A stretch of DNA of 64,000 nt from JAHBNG01 sp039028975 (GCA_039028975.1 JBCCHB010000013.1:87918-151917); one strand, 5' to 3'; positions 45,198-54,726 are shown, numbered from the stretch's first letter. Program-made: numbers and translations. Notes: generated from the sequence alone by a model not told the origin.

Positions 45198-46121
45198 ATG
45201 ACACGCAAAGTCCAATGGGAGCTCATGTTTCCCGATGAATTAGAAGCGGCTCTAGCGGCTTGCCCTATTGTTTACTTTCCTTACGGCTTATGTGAACCCC
45301 ATGGTCCGCATTGCGCTGTCGGCTTGGACGCGCTCAAGGCCCACAGCATCGCCTGCCGAGCCGCGCAGACCCACGGCGGCATTGTAGCACCGCCAGATTA
45401 TTGGCACATCCACGAGATCGGGCTCTATGCCTCGTGGGCTGCGGAAAACGTGGGAGAAGCGCGCTCTTGGCTAACGGCCATGCCGCCCTGGCAGCACTTC
45501 AAAAACATCTGCTACCACCTGCGCGCTGCAGATGCACTGGGCTTTCACGCGGCCATTCTCCTAACCGGTCATTATGGTCCCAACTGGCAGGATCTCAAAA
45601 CCCTGGTAGAGATTCTGCAGCCCTACTTTGCCATGCGCCTTTATGGATTACCTGACTTTGAAGCCAATCAACCTGGCTTTGAGGGGGATGGTCAGTACGG
45701 CACCTCTTCTGGTGACCACGCAGGCAAAGTCGAAACGTCCCTTCTTTGGGCATTGGATCCAGAGTGTGTGGATGTCTCCCGATTCCCAGAATTAGACGAG
45801 GACGGGCAAGAGACTGGTCCCCACTTTGCCATGGGCGCAACCGCTCGCCAAAGCAGCCGTCAGGTCGGTGAACGCATGGTGGAGGACGAAGTCTGCTGGC
45901 TAGGTGAAAAGGCCACCGAACTCCTGGCCGCCTACCAAGAACCGACCGACCGCCTTCCCCTGACCTTCATGGATATTGAACGCATATGGGCCAATGAGAT
46001 ACTCCCCAAACTGGGTGAATTTCAGACTATGAGTTATTTGGATCGGGTGCCGCCTGCAGAAGATTCGGTTTGGCGTGTGAACTATGAGATTCCGGAGGTG
46101 GGAGAGATTTCATCTGTGTAA
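45198..46121 (+). CDS. Creatininase-family amidohydrolase
   Basis: 307 residues. The N-terminal metal site is visible: GLCEPHGPHCAVGLD (Glu33, His35, His38, Asp44), followed by HIHEIG and LLTGHYGPNW, then SGDHAGKVETSLL with the bridging glutamate. These residues bind two metals in the creatininase fold, which hydrolyses cyclic amides such as creatinine, or formamides (MftE, FAPy deformylase). Start at 45198, 6 nt from GAGGAG; the ATG at 45192 touches the ribosome site. No operon partner. Substrate unknown, though the hydantoinase genes suggest lactam catabolism is a theme. Confidence 0.9.
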   Translation: MTRKVQWELMFPDELEAALAACPIVYFPYGLCEPHGPHCAVGLDALKAHSIACRAAQTHGGIVAPPDYWHIHEIGLYASWAAENVGEARSWLTAMPPWQHFKNICYHLRAADALGFHAAILLTGHYGPNWQDLKTLVEILQPYFAMRLYGLPDFEANQPGFEGDGQYGTSSGDHAGKVETSLLWALDPECVDVSRFPELDEDGQETGPHFAMGATARQSSRQVGERMVEDEVCWLGEKATELLAAYQEPTDRLPLTFMDIERIWANEILPKLGEFQTMSYLDRVPPAEDSVWRVNYEIPEVGEISSV

Positions 46122-46247
46122 TGATCGCGAGGTTGCAGGCCAGACTTACAAAATGAGTACCCACACAAAGAGTATGAAACACGGATGGCTAGGTAAAAAA
46201 CCGGGCTCATCCGTGATTTCTCAAAATGAAGATTCCTAATACGGTTC

Positions 46248-46784
46248 CTATGATTTCTTGAGCAAGTTGTGTTCAATATTATCAATACAAATTACCGCGC
46301 TAAGAACGATGAGTGGATCTACTGAAGAAAGAATCTCGACCCCATAGCTGTCTTGTAGTGAAACCCACTCTTTGGTGATCTCAGCAGCCATTTCACCTTG
46401 TGGGTCAAAAAGTGCATATTGATACGCATGAAACTTACCTTTGGCCCGCAGTATTTCATTGCCATCGGGATCCTCGAACCAATACTCTGGGGCAACAAGC
46501 GTAAACAGTGTTTTTCTCATGGTCACAACTAAGTTTTCATCGGCATCTAAAATATGAAAGGTTTTTCTAAATTTTAGAACTTCTTCTCTTACATGAGCGA
46601 CCGTCTGTCCTGAAAGATCAAGAAAGCGGAACTGGGATCCGAAACTGACCAATTTCCCTTCAACCTTGCCAATTTCGGACTCTTGGATATCTTTAATAAG
46701 ATAGGTATCACGCAACGAGATAAGTTTTTGGTCGATAATATACTTGTTTAAATTGAACAATTCAATATCCTCCAAGGCTATCAA
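46248..46784 (-). CDS. LURP-one-related (tubby-C-like) protein
   Basis: 178 residues with the beta-barrel pattern of the LOR/YxjI family: KLISLRDTYLIKDIQESEIG, GKLVSFGSQFRFLDLSGQ, FRKTFHILDADENLVVTMRK, YWFEDPDGNEILRAKGKF. Such proteins resemble phospholipid scramblase and tubby C-terminal domains; their bacterial role is unknown. The 46122-46247 gap has no other gene. It shares orientation with the deacetylase gene upstream at 46826 but is separated by 41 bp and may be cotranscribed. Confidence 0.75.
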   Translation of the reverse strand: MIALEDIELFNLNKYIIDQKLISLRDTYLIKDIQESEIGKVEGKLVSFGSQFRFLDLSGQTVAHVREEVLKFRKTFHILDADENLVVTMRKTLFTLVAPEYWFEDPDGNEILRAKGKFHAYQYALFDPQGEMAAEITKEWVSLQDSYGVEILSSVDPLIVLSAVICIDNIEHNLLKKS

Positions 46785-46825
46785 TTCTAAGTAGAGTGTA
46801 ATATGAGGTCAACCACTCCATCTGC

Positions 46826-47854
46826 CTACAACGCATGTATCTCTCGAATCTCTCGAATTCGATCATCAAGAGGTTGTTCCCCATCCGGTGCTGGACCAAA
46901 GGGATCGCTGATGCCTTGGTCGCTACCACTAAGAAGGCGCAATGTGCTCAAAACACAGTGAGGGAGTACCTCTAAGTTGTATCCCCCCTCCAAGGCGCAG
47001 ACCAATTTACCTTTGCACAACTCCTGAGCCAGCTTCATCACAAATTCTACCTGGTGGGCATAACCCGTCACGCTTAGCTGAATATGGGCCAGTGGATCCT
47101 GCCAATGGCCATCATACCCTGCCGAAAGGATAATCAGCTCTGGTCTAAATCGTCGAGCAGCAGGCTTCAGAATCTTCTCAAAGGCACGCAGGTAGCCTTC
47201 ATCTCCCGAGTAGGGTGGAGCTGGGACGTTGATGGTTGAGCCTTTGGCTTGTTGGGATCCCATTTCCATGGCTGCGCCAGTGCCAGGGTAGTGGGGATAT
47301 TGGTGAATGCTAAAGAAGAGGATGCTTGGATCGTCGTAGAAGATGTCTTGGGTGCCGTTTCCATGATGAACATCGAAATCGACAATGAGCACCCGCTGGA
47401 TGCCATATGTCTGCTGCGCCCACCGTGCGGCGATGGCCACGTTGGAGAAGAGGCAGAACCCCATGGCTCGCTCTGGCACAGCATGATGACCTGGAGGGCG
47501 TACCAGGGCAAATCCGTTGTCGGCTGCCTCCGTCATTACTGCATCCAGCACATTGAGCACCCCCCCAGCAGACAGCAGCGCCGCCTGATAGGTATCTTCA
47601 TTGGCATACGTATCCGGATCCAGCCGCCCTCCACCTTTGGCCGAAATAGCTTCAACTTTACGGATATACTCTGCACTGTGGCAGGTGAGAAGCGCTTCAT
47701 GAGGGGCAGGCGTAGCAGGTACTCGAACCAGCTCATCCAAAATGCCATCTTGTTCCAATAATGCCCAGGTTCCTTCTAGTCGGCGGTAGTTCTCGGGATG
47801 GCCTTCCAACGTATGACGTAAATTGAATGGATCGTAGACAAAAGCAGTTTTCAT
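46826..47854 (-). CDS. Histone deacetylase-family (acetylpolyamine amidohydrolase-like) protein
   Basis: 342 residues. Charge-relay histidines in LVRPPGHHA (His123, His124), zinc ligands Asp161 and His163 in DFDVHHGNGTQD and Asp248 in LSAGYDGH, and GGYNLEVLP near the end: a complete class II-type active site. Bacterial members remove acetyl or acyl groups from polyamines, acetoin-related compounds or small amides. The product has no signal peptide and should be cytoplasmic. Upstream on the same strand lies the gene at 47919-49649. Confidence 0.93.
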   Translation of the reverse strand: MKTAFVYDPFNLRHTLEGHPENYRRLEGTWALLEQDGILDELVRVPATPAPHEALLTCHSAEYIRKVEAISAKGGGRLDPDTYANEDTYQAALLSAGGVLNVLDAVMTEAADNGFALVRPPGHHAVPERAMGFCLFSNVAIAARWAQQTYGIQRVLIVDFDVHHGNGTQDIFYDDPSILFFSIHQYPHYPGTGAAMEMGSQQAKGSTINVPAPPYSGDEGYLRAFEKILKPAARRFRPELIILSAGYDGHWQDPLAHIQLSVTGYAHQVEFVMKLAQELCKGKLVCALEGGYNLEVLPHCVLSTLRLLSGSDQGISDPFGPAPDGEQPLDDRIREIREIHAL

Positions 47855-47918
47855 AATTGACGGTTATTTGTTCATGACTGAAGGTTGTAAATTGACGGTT
47901 AGCGGGGACCGAGAGGCA

Positions 47919-49649
47919 CTAGCCACTCAAATTCGGCTTGAACCTTTTTTGCATTTCATTCTCCTCTAACTCAGCATCGATAAAGAGAAACTCAAGCGCA
48001 AAATAATCTTCATCGATGTTGAGGGTTTTGATCTGTTGGTGCTGCTGTAGAGGAAGGCTTGTTTGTAGCGGTTGGGTCGTGTGGAGCGTTTCGCCATCCC
48101 ATACCAAACAGAGGGATTGGTCTTCATCAATGGGTAGATCCATGATCGCCCACCATTGCCACTCATCGGGCCATTGAGGGATCACCTGAAGCGATTCATC
48201 ATATGATTCAAATCCTAACCCATCCCAAAGGATCTGGCCGAATAGTGAAGAATCGCGTCTAGGCTTGGCTGGCGGATCCTCCTTGATGAGGCGTAAAGTC
48301 TCAGGGAAACCCTTGCTGGGATACGAAAAGTGGGCCTGCCCTTGGTATTGATTGATGGTCTCGCCCCACTTCGTAGCATTGTCCTCATCGCCACGTAGTC
48401 TTGCTAACTGTGCAGCGGCTTTAAGCCCTCTCTGCCACATCTGTCTCAACGTGGCCATTCCTGATTCATTGTCAGTACCAAACAGCATTTCTTTCCGGCT
48501 TACAAGTCTGGCGGCACAAAGGCCTATAGCACGATAATGGTCGGTCAGCAATTGGGCATCAAAGTGATGGGCCATGTGGCGCTCAAGTGCCGCCAAATAA
48601 CTAGCATTGGTTTTGAGCACCTGTATACCTGGGTCCATTAGTTCATCCCGGCGGCGAAGCGGAAAAAGTTCGGGAATGGCTCCGTTACTCTTTTCTGCCA
48701 GACGACGCAGATGAGCAAGGAGATTGCGGCTCTGAATCGGATCCACCAGATCCCAGGCATCGATCAGATGAATAGCTTCCTCCACTTGACGATGGGTGGG
48801 TGCCATACCTGTACGCAATCGTTGCAGTGAGCAAATTGCCCCAATTTTATTGTTGTTGAGCCAGTTGTTCAGATGTGGATCGGGTGTCCAAAGACGTCCT
48901 GCCTGTAGAGAATCGGCCCAGATCTTGCTGCTCTTTTCAGCCACCTTGGCACCATCTCTCAGTGCCAAAAATCCATTCCAGGCCACTTGCTCGCCCACAT
49001 CACTGATAGTCAGGAGGAATTGAACCTCAACTTCTCCATTGATCAGCACATAGTAGGTTAACTGGGCCTTTTGGGGATCGTCCAGATTGAACGATTCGGG
49101 ACGCCCTTCTGGGTTGCCAAAGACCCTTGTGCTATCTGCATTTTGCTGCTCGTATATTCCCTGGCTAGGTCCCGGATTGACTTGCGCAACCAATAATCCA
49201 TCGACCATACGCTGCTCAACGGGTATCCCCCAATCAATGAGGATATCGACCCGCAGTAACCGATCGCCTTCGGCTTGGCACGCCAGCAACCAAAGCGCCG
49301 ATCGATCATAACCGCTTCCTAAAGGCGCAGAGAGTTGTTTGGCAACGATTAGACCTTCATCACCAATGATGCTCTCAATATAGCCAGGATAAAGACGAGC
49401 AACTATAGGAGAAAATTCATCTTCTCTAGGCGCGCTCAGGCGAATCTGAACCGAGCGAGCATAGAGCATATCTGCCCAGGGCCAATTCAAGTCATACAGG
49501 TCTGCCTGGTGATCCGCCTGGAAGGTAATATCCTGGTTGGCTAGGGGGTATCGTTCCTGTGGATGAAAAGGGATATCGTCACTTGATTGCTCGCCGAATA
49601 GCTCATGCGGCTCAATGATCAGTGGGCGGTCGAGGATAAAGTCGCTCAC
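47919..49649 (-). CDS. Unknown cytoplasmic protein coupled to an ABC ATPase
   Basis: 576 residues, GTG start 2 bp behind the stop of the ABC ATPase at 49652, hence translationally coupled. No signal peptide or membrane segment. The first ~230 residues are beta-rich (VQIRLSAPREDEF, VDILIDWGIPVEQRM, EVEVQFLLTISDVG). Residues about 260-460 are helical with W-rich repeats (IHLIDAWDLVDPIQSRNLL, LAALERHMAHHFDAQLLTDH), and a beta-rich end follows. A sugar-lyase or six-hairpin glycosidase-like build is possible but no catalytic motif is visible. Its link to a nucleoside/sugar importer ATPase suggests it processes the imported compound. I do not recognise the family. Confidence 0.6.
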   Translation of the reverse strand: MSDFILDRPLIIEPHELFGEQSSDDIPFHPQERYPLANQDITFQADHQADLYDLNWPWADMLYARSVQIRLSAPREDEFSPIVARLYPGYIESIIGDEGLIVAKQLSAPLGSGYDRSALWLLACQAEGDRLLRVDILIDWGIPVEQRMVDGLLVAQVNPGPSQGIYEQQNADSTRVFGNPEGRPESFNLDDPQKAQLTYYVLINGEVEVQFLLTISDVGEQVAWNGFLALRDGAKVAEKSSKIWADSLQAGRLWTPDPHLNNWLNNNKIGAICSLQRLRTGMAPTHRQVEEAIHLIDAWDLVDPIQSRNLLAHLRRLAEKSNGAIPELFPLRRRDELMDPGIQVLKTNASYLAALERHMAHHFDAQLLTDHYRAIGLCAARLVSRKEMLFGTDNESGMATLRQMWQRGLKAAAQLARLRGDEDNATKWGETINQYQGQAHFSYPSKGFPETLRLIKEDPPAKPRRDSSLFGQILWDGLGFESYDESLQVIPQWPDEWQWWAIMDLPIDEDQSLCLVWDGETLHTTQPLQTSLPLQQHQQIKTLNIDEDYFALEFLFIDAELEENEMQKRFKPNLSG

Positions 49650-49651
49650 AG

Positions 49652-51166
49652 CTATTTTACCCCCGCCATAAGCAGGCCCAACCTCTCTCGTGTGGCGTCA
49701 TCTCGTGAAACAATCTCAATGATTTCCCCTTTGTAGATGACGGCAATGCGGTCGGAAAGAGCTAAAATTTCATCAAGTTCTGAGCTGACAACTAGCACGG
49801 CAATACCTTCATCTCGCTTGGCAATAATCTGATTGTGAATAAATTCGATTGAGCCAACGTCAATACCGCGGGTGGGTTGCGCCACAATGAGTAAATTTAT
49901 CGGGCGGCTGAACTCTCGGGCCACCACCATCTTCTGCTGATTTCCACCGGAGAGACTGCCAGCCATGGTCTCAACGCCAGGCGTACGAACATCAAATTTC
50001 TCAACCAGCGCCTCTGCATTTTGACGGATAGCCTGCTGATTAATGGTTCCTGCTCTAGCAAAAGGGGCGTGGGTGTAGCTGTTGAGGACCATATTGTCTG
50101 CGATGCTATAGTTAGAAACCATACCAAAGGCGTGACGGTCCTCGGGTACATGAGCGATCTGACCCGCTTCTGTAATTTGCCGGGGACCAGCATTGGTGAG
50201 ATTGCGCCCGCTGATCATCACCTTACCGCTATCGGCCCGACGCAGCCCCGTCAGGACTTCAACTAGTTCAGTCTGCCCGTTACCCTGCACACCGGCCACA
50301 CCGACTACCTCCCCTGCATGGACATCAAGTGAAAGATTGCGTACGGCAGGTTGCCCCAAATCGTCTCGGGCAGAGAGAGCCTGTATATCTAAAATAGCTT
50401 CTTGTGGGTTGGCAGCCCCTTTTTCCACGGTCAAAATGACATCTCGCCCCACCATCATGGAAGCCAAATCAGCTTCCGTGGAGCTATCCGGCGTAGCCTC
50501 GCCTACCAGTTGACCGTTGCGCAGAACGGCAATTCGGTCTGCAACGGTCAGCACCTCTTTTAATTTGTGAGTGATAAAGATAATCGACTTTCCCTGTTCC
50601 TTGAGCAGGTTCATAATTTCGAAGAGGCCGTCGATCTCTTGGGGCGTCAGAACAGCAGTCGGTTCATCTAAGATGAGGATGTCGGCATTGCGATAGAGGG
50701 TTTTGACGATCTCGACTCGCTGCCGGATACCAACTGGCAGATCCTCAATAATCACGTTGGGTGGCACATCTAAATTGTACCGCTCAGATAGCTCAGTAAT
50801 GCGTTGGGTCACGCTTCGAGAATCGAGCAATCCATTCTTCACGCTTTCATGACCGAGCATAATATTTTCGGCCACACTCATCACTGGTACCAACTGAAAG
50901 TGTTGGTGGACCATGCCAATGCCCAGTTCAATGGCATCGCCTGGCGAGTTCATCTCCACCACCTTGCCTTTGACTAGAATTTCACCCTCAGTTGGTTGGT
51001 AGAGACCATAAATGATGTTCATCAGCGTCGATTTGCCAGCACCATTTTCACCCAACAGGGCCAGAATCTCTCCGGCATTTAGCGTTAGGTTTACATTGGC
51101 ATTGGCTACAACACCGGGGAAGCGTTTGGTAATGTTGCGGACTTGGAGTACTGGAGTCTGTGACAT
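49652..51166 (-). CDS. ABC transporter ATPase, nucleoside/simple-sugar type (two ABC domains)
   Basis: 504 residues holding two nucleotide-binding domains. The first has Walker A GENGAGKST (39-47), signature-like LPVGIRQR (143-150) and Walker B ILILDEPTAVLTP (163-175). The second has the degenerate Walker A VQGNGQTE, signature LSGGNQQKMVVAREF and LLIVAQPTRGIDVGS. MVHQHFQLVPVMSVAENIML is typical of the BmpA-associated nucleoside importers (YufO/NupO), more so than of RbsA. The permeases and binding protein normally next to it are absent within the window, so the ATPase may serve permeases elsewhere. Confidence 0.9.
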   Translation of the reverse strand: MSQTPVLQVRNITKRFPGVVANANVNLTLNAGEILALLGENGAGKSTLMNIIYGLYQPTEGEILVKGKVVEMNSPGDAIELGIGMVHQHFQLVPVMSVAENIMLGHESVKNGLLDSRSVTQRITELSERYNLDVPPNVIIEDLPVGIRQRVEIVKTLYRNADILILDEPTAVLTPQEIDGLFEIMNLLKEQGKSIIFITHKLKEVLTVADRIAVLRNGQLVGEATPDSSTEADLASMMVGRDVILTVEKGAANPQEAILDIQALSARDDLGQPAVRNLSLDVHAGEVVGVAGVQGNGQTELVEVLTGLRRADSGKVMISGRNLTNAGPRQITEAGQIAHVPEDRHAFGMVSNYSIADNMVLNSYTHAPFARAGTINQQAIRQNAEALVEKFDVRTPGVETMAGSLSGGNQQKMVVAREFSRPINLLIVAQPTRGIDVGSIEFIHNQIIAKRDEGIAVLVVSSELDEILALSDRIAVIYKGEIIEIVSRDDATRERLGLLMAGVK

Positions 51167-51512
51167 AGGATAACTCGATAAGTGAACTGGAATCTCTTCA
51201 GTGTCGCTGAGATATCATTTAGGAGATGAAATATAGTATATCACCTCTCGCTAGGGTTGGCTATTTGAGTCAAAATGAGGGATAGGCTCTCATGGTAATT
51301 TAGGTCTGTGTCGCAATGTTGGATAAAATAACATGGTTGGCGAAATATCTGCTTCGCAAACAAAGATGAAATCGCCGTAGACATAGCCCGCCAGGTAATT
51401 TTTGCCCCGAGTTTTGTGTGATTCAGCCTGACGAATCCATAAGAATGGGAGGTCATTCTCCTCATTCATAGGAACAACCATTGTCTGGCCACCTACATTG
51501 AAAGGCATACCC
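51167..51512. other. Intergenic stretch with two short reverse frames
   Basis: Divergent promoter space for the ABC ATPase and the amidohydrolase. A 74-residue reverse frame at 51290-51514 (VGGQTMVVPMNEENDLPFLW, GKNYLAGYVYGDFIFVCEAD) looks protein-like but has no ribosome site and overlaps the amidohydrolase start; it may be a gene remnant. Confidence 0.4.
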
Positions 51513-52733
51513 ATGCAAACCCACCCTTACGATATTCTGCTCAAAAATGGCCACGTAATGGATCCCCACAATGGCCTAGATGGCAAAATGGATGTGGCCA
51601 TTAGTGGCGATCGCATTACATCTGTCGAGCCTGACATTAACCCTGCCTTGGCAAGTCAGGTGGTTGATGTTAGCGGCCTCTATGTGACACCAGGTCTCAT
51701 TGACATTCACGTTCACGTTCACCATACCCGAGAGCCAGAGGGTCTAAGCATTATGGCCGATTCTCACTCCTTTCGTTCGGGCGTTACGACCATGGTCGAT
51801 ACGGGGACAGCAGGGGCCAAACACTTCCTCAACTTCAAGCGCACCGTCATTGACCTGGCCAAGACCCGCATCTTTGCTTACATCAACATTGTAGACTTGG
51901 GCATGTTGGGCGACTTTGAACAGGACGTTCAGACCATGGACCCCGAGCTATGTGCGTCCACGGTTCTCATGTATCCAGATATCTGTGTTGGCGTGAAAAC
52001 GGCCCATTACTGGACCAAGCTACCTTGGGATGCTGAGCATCCACCATGGGCTGCAGTGGATCGGGCCATTCAAGCCGCTGAATTCTGCAAGAAGCCGGTT
52101 ATGTACGATTTTTGGCCTCGACCGCCGGAACGCAGCTATCAAGAGTTGATTTTAGAAAAAGCGCGACCAGGTGATATCCATACCCACGTCTATGCTCAGC
52201 AGTTTCCTGTGGTGGATGAAGATGGAATGCCTATGCCTTGGATGCATGAAGCCCGCTCTCGAGGTGTTATCTTTGATGTAGGGCATGGCGCTGGCAGCTT
52301 TTGGTTCCGCAACGGCTATCGAGCCATTCAAAACGGATTCCCCCCAGACTCCATCAGCACCGATTTGCATACGGGAAACGTCCATTGGGCTGTAGTTGAT
52401 ATGATTACCACCATGAGTAAGATCCTCAACTGTGGGATGTCGCTTTATGATGTGATCAAGCTCTCCACCATCAACCCAGCCATCGAGATTGGGCATCCCG
52501 AATTGGGACATTTGTCGGTTGGAGCAGAGGCAGACGTGGCCGTGATTAACCAGTTAAGTGGGGAATTTTCCTACATAGATTGTGGTCGGGCCAAGCTGAC
52601 GGGAGACAAAAAATTAGAGTGCGCCATGACGCTACGGGCAGGAAAAATTGTCTACGATCCCAGTGGGTTGAGTATGCCAGAGTGGACAGATGCGCCCGAT
52701 TCGTATTGGGTACTGCCCAATTTGCAGGGGTAA
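51513..52733 (+). CDS. Amidohydrolase/deacetylase metal-dependent hydrolase (dihydroorotase-like)
   Basis: 406 residues from MQTHPYDILLKNGHVMDPHN. The TIM-barrel amidohydrolase pattern is clear: GLYVTPGLIDIHVHVHH (metal His-x-His), the likely carboxylated lysine in VGVKTAHYW, HTHVYAQQF, a histidine in DVGHGAGSFWF, and the final metal aspartate in ISTDLHTGN. The sequence follows the EF_0837/AHA_3915 deacetylase group rather than true dihydroorotases. AAAGG ribosome site. Substrate probably an N-acyl or cyclic amide compound. A stand-alone gene with its own promoter space. Confidence 0.9.
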   Translation: MQTHPYDILLKNGHVMDPHNGLDGKMDVAISGDRITSVEPDINPALASQVVDVSGLYVTPGLIDIHVHVHHTREPEGLSIMADSHSFRSGVTTMVDTGTAGAKHFLNFKRTVIDLAKTRIFAYINIVDLGMLGDFEQDVQTMDPELCASTVLMYPDICVGVKTAHYWTKLPWDAEHPPWAAVDRAIQAAEFCKKPVMYDFWPRPPERSYQELILEKARPGDIHTHVYAQQFPVVDEDGMPMPWMHEARSRGVIFDVGHGAGSFWFRNGYRAIQNGFPPDSISTDLHTGNVHWAVVDMITTMSKILNCGMSLYDVIKLSTINPAIEIGHPELGHLSVGAEADVAVINQLSGEFSYIDCGRAKLTGDKKLECAMTLRAGKIVYDPSGLSMPEWTDAPDSYWVLPNLQG

Positions 52734-52796
52734 ACTTACACAGTATAGTAATCCAAAGGGGTAGCAGAACGGTCTTTATTGGCTGGACTTGCCAAT

Positions 52797-53105
52797 TCAA
52801 TTGCTCCGACTAGGGTTGGGCCCGCATCCGTAGAAAATTGTTACTTCCACCGTGTCACTAGTTGGCTGGAAGGGAAGGTTCTGTATTGGCGCTGATGAAG
52901 CTAAAGCGACAAGAGGACTCGCGGGAACACCCGATAGCTTGTTACTAATCGGCTCTCCTAATCGAGGAACATCCAAAGGCTCTTGCAGCGTAGCCACATC
53001 GATCTCGAATCCGAACTGGACATTCGGTTCCGCAAAATAGCCATCAGGTAAATGGGCATTTAATTCGATAGCAATTGCTGTAGCCCAAGCAGTGTGGAAG
53101 GAGTG
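52797..53105 (-). pseudogene. 3' remnant of a conserved hypothetical gene
   Basis: Open on the reverse strand from a stop at 53106-53108 to 52797, without a proper start (only a GTG at 52995-52997). It reads HSFHTAWATAIAIELNAHLP, DGYFAEPNVQFGFEIDVATL, which follows a family of conserved hypothetical proteins in which F-H-x-x-W, L-P-x-x-Y-x-A-E-P and E-I-D-V-A-T recur. The N-terminus is absent or scrambled in 53109-53274. It occupies the 541-bp stretch between convergent genes. Confidence 0.55.
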
Positions 53106-53274
53106 CTAGCGTCGGCAATCTCTGTTTTTATCCCTCCCCCCAATTGAATTGCACCCGGTTGAACCCGCTTCAAAAAGCCGAAATCGCCAACTGGGTGCAT
53201 TGCATTCTATACGAATCTATCGGAGGGTTTCGGATGCCCTCTTCATCTCCGTCTCCTGGAAACGCCTACAGAGC

Positions 53275-54378
53275 CTAAATAATTTCTAACCCATCCCGCC
53301 CTGGCAGGGTTGGGTGGGCGTTGCTTGGTAGCGTCTGATACCAGTAAGCCACAGAGCACATATCATGCTGGCCAGGCAGGTAGCGCCGCCCGCTGCGCCA
53401 GCCCAAGGCCTGAATGGTGACTCGCAGATCCTCCTCGAAGCGGATTGGATCCATGACGTGCCAGCGATACATGGCGTGGCGGTGCTGGGACTGGTAATTG
53501 CCATCGGGACGGACGACTTGGTGCATGCCCAGAAAGGGGGTGCTATACTCTTGATAGGTACCATCTACATCCCAGTTGTAGGAGCCACCGAAGTAATCCT
53601 CGGTACCGGTCCCCACGATGGTGGCAAAGTCCGTGTCGCCATCCATAAAGAACTTGATCTCCCCTTCACCCCACCAACCTGTGTTGTTGATGCCCCAGCC
53701 CATAGAAGTTCCCACATAATGTCCCCGCCCTTGGATGTTGTCCACAATGGTGTAAACGTCTCGGTAGGGCAGTGGGTTGACCCGGCGGAACTGGGCATGG
53801 AAGTAAGCGCAGTCGTCCGGCACGTCGGTTTCGGTATAGTTGATCTGGTAATAGCAGACTCGGTCGTTGGTTGGATCCAGATTCTCCAACGTCATGAGAC
53901 AGCGCTTGCGAAAGGGCATCTCCCAAAAGCAGTTGAGCCCGCAATTGGGGTTGACTGATACCGGTAATGAGTTAACTGTCAGCTTGGGGCCACGGGTCGG
54001 CTTACCGATTTTGTCTGCCAGCCACGGTACTGCAAAGAAGTCTGGCAGGGGGCATTCGATGGCTGGGTGCTCCTGATCATCCCAATAGACTCGTAGAATA
54101 AAATCTCGACTGAGATGTCCCGTAATCCAGATACTCTGAATGGCACCAGAGCCGTGAATATCTGCCAGTGTAAAGATCTCTCCGGCGGCAATTTTAACCG
54201 AAGGTGAGACCTTCCAACCCAATCCCAAGTCCCGGGCACATTCGGCACCCGTTCCTCCGGTGGCCATGCCACCCTTTCCTTTTTCTCCAGTAAAATTCTC
54301 GGCAGAGATAGAGCGGGAGCGGGCGCTGGAGAGGCGAGAGAGATTGCCCATGTTCATGCCTAAACCGTTAAATGACAT
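53275..54378 (-). CDS. DUF2961 protein
   Basis: 367 residues from MSFNGLGMNMGNLSRL, behind a GGAGG site; ten further upstream residues are open but unlikely. The DUF2961 domain is present: ARSRSISAENFTGEKGKGGM, IQSIWITGHLSRDFILRVYW, GLNCFWEMPFRKRCLMTLEN, TIVGTGTEDYFGGSYNWD, MYRWHVMDPIRFEEDLRVTI. Members are exported or cytoplasmic carbohydrate-active proteins; some act as beta-fructan or difructose enzymes. No signal peptide here. The gene stands alone and faces the AraC regulator across a divergent promoter region. Confidence 0.9.
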   Translation of the reverse strand: MSFNGLGMNMGNLSRLSSARSRSISAENFTGEKGKGGMATGGTGAECARDLGLGWKVSPSVKIAAGEIFTLADIHGSGAIQSIWITGHLSRDFILRVYWDDQEHPAIECPLPDFFAVPWLADKIGKPTRGPKLTVNSLPVSVNPNCGLNCFWEMPFRKRCLMTLENLDPTNDRVCYYQINYTETDVPDDCAYFHAQFRRVNPLPYRDVYTIVDNIQGRGHYVGTSMGWGINNTGWWGEGEIKFFMDGDTDFATIVGTGTEDYFGGSYNWDVDGTYQEYSTPFLGMHQVVRPDGNYQSQHRHAMYRWHVMDPIRFEEDLRVTIQALGWRSGRRYLPGQHDMCSVAYWYQTLPSNAHPTLPGRDGLEII

Positions 54379-54613
54379 TGTTTCCTCCTTAATGTGTAGA
54401 TGGTTCAAGTGCAGGTGGTGCGTGACTTGTGGTATGTATACTTGTCTAGATGATGGTTCTACATTGGGTTGCCTATTTTAATGTGTTGCCTTCATCTGCG
54501 CATCAGAGATAGTTTACACGAAAGTCTTGCAATCGGCATACATGTTTTGAGAAAGATTTCTAACAAGTAGTTCTGTTTACATTTGCTTTCCTTTGTAGTA
54601 AATTTGTGGACAC

Positions 54614-54703
54614 TATACTGCGCTCGAAAAGTCTTGTCCCGACCCCTGACCAATCCACCCAAGGAGATTTCGAGGCGGGAGGACAGTACTTTTCCAACTA
54701 TTT
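54614..54703 (+). repeat. Palindromic element F (F/G/H subfamily)
   Basis: TATACTGCGCTC then GAAAAGTCTTGTCCCG pairs with CGGGAGGACAGTACTTTTCC. Loop CCCCTGACCAATCCACCCAA and GATTTCGAG align with element G reversed. It lies in the 434-bp divergent gap 54379-54812. Confidence 0.75.
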
Positions 54704-54726
54704 ACACAGTGCCCGCCTCAAGATGC

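Noticed and set aside
45003..45215. Reverse 70-residue frame as a TetR C-terminal fragment
   Set aside because: No convincing motif, and it overlaps the creatininase start.
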